DNA from: Spirochaetota bacterium
GTDB lineage: Bacteria > Spirochaetota > B62-G9 > DRHN01
NCBI GenBank assembly: GCA_023136305.1
Contig: JAGLSF010000149.1
Span: 1 to 5,566, forward strand
Length of the DNA: 5,566 nt
Direction: 5' to 3'
Numbering within the stretch: the first letter of the stretch is position 1; every line of letters starts with the position of its first letter. Positions 5,548 to 5,566 of this stretch are shown here, one piece after another. The position numbers were made by a program, and so were the translations under genes. The notes under the pieces are model-generated. The model had not been told where the DNA came from. It worked only from the letters and a program-made list of their open reading frames with translations, and made no database searches.

Positions 5548-5566
5548 ATGAATACCGGAACAGGCA
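5548..5566 (+). CDS. Start of a following gene (partial, product unknown)
   Basis: ATG at 5548 is preceded by AGGA at 5537-5540 with a 7-base spacer and begins MNTGTG before the window ends. Too little is visible to name a product. The start overlaps, as ATGA, the stop of a 12-codon ORF beginning at 5513. The call rests only on the ribosome-binding site and on its position after an intergenic region with a candidate promoter and operator. Confidence 0.45.

Noticed and set aside
1..5566. CRISPR array, tRNA/rRNA gene, insertion sequence or toxin-antitoxin pair
   Set aside because: No repeated spacer pattern, cloverleaf, transposase or terminal inverted repeats seen on either strand.

Overview
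The window reads as ordinary bacterial chromosome: moderate GC, Shine-Dalgarno-led genes, sigma70-type promoter boxes and tight operon packing. The gene content (a LIV-type amino acid ABC transporter in G-F-H-M order, a YbaK-family tRNA deacylase, a small P-loop kinase and a YihX-like HAD phosphatase) would suit an anaerobic or deltaproteobacterium-like Gram-negative. That placement is a weak inference, because no taxonomic marker is present.

Left part (1-3053, minus strand): four genes of a branched-chain amino acid (or related amide/amino acid) ABC importer, transcribed right to left as livG, livF, livH, livM. livM runs off the left edge. The genes overlap or nearly touch (17-bp overlap, 3-bp gap, 1-bp overlap), and each downstream ribosome-binding site lies inside the end of the previous gene. 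A consensus-perfect sigma70 promoter (TTGACA, 18 bp, TATAAT) sits 36-72 bp upstream of livG. No periplasmic substrate-binding protein gene lies in the window; it may lie beyond the left edge.

Middle (3185-3870): a YbaK/prolyl-tRNA-editing-domain protein on the minus strand, with its own likely promoter in a 197-bp divergent intergenic region.

Right part (3871-5566, plus strand): a small AAA_33 / polynucleotide-kinase-like P-loop protein, followed directly after its TAG stop and in the same frame by a small aromatic-rich ORF of unknown function. Next comes a HAD phosphatase that starts with TTG, then the first codons of another gene at the right edge. The last intergenic region holds a perfect 16-bp palindrome and a 12-codon ORF overlapping the next start codon.

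No clearly new system stands out. The points most worth a second look are the kinase / unknown small protein / HAD cluster, with its in-frame amber junction and unusual translation starts, and the palindrome near 5460. The transporter and YbaK parts are conventional.
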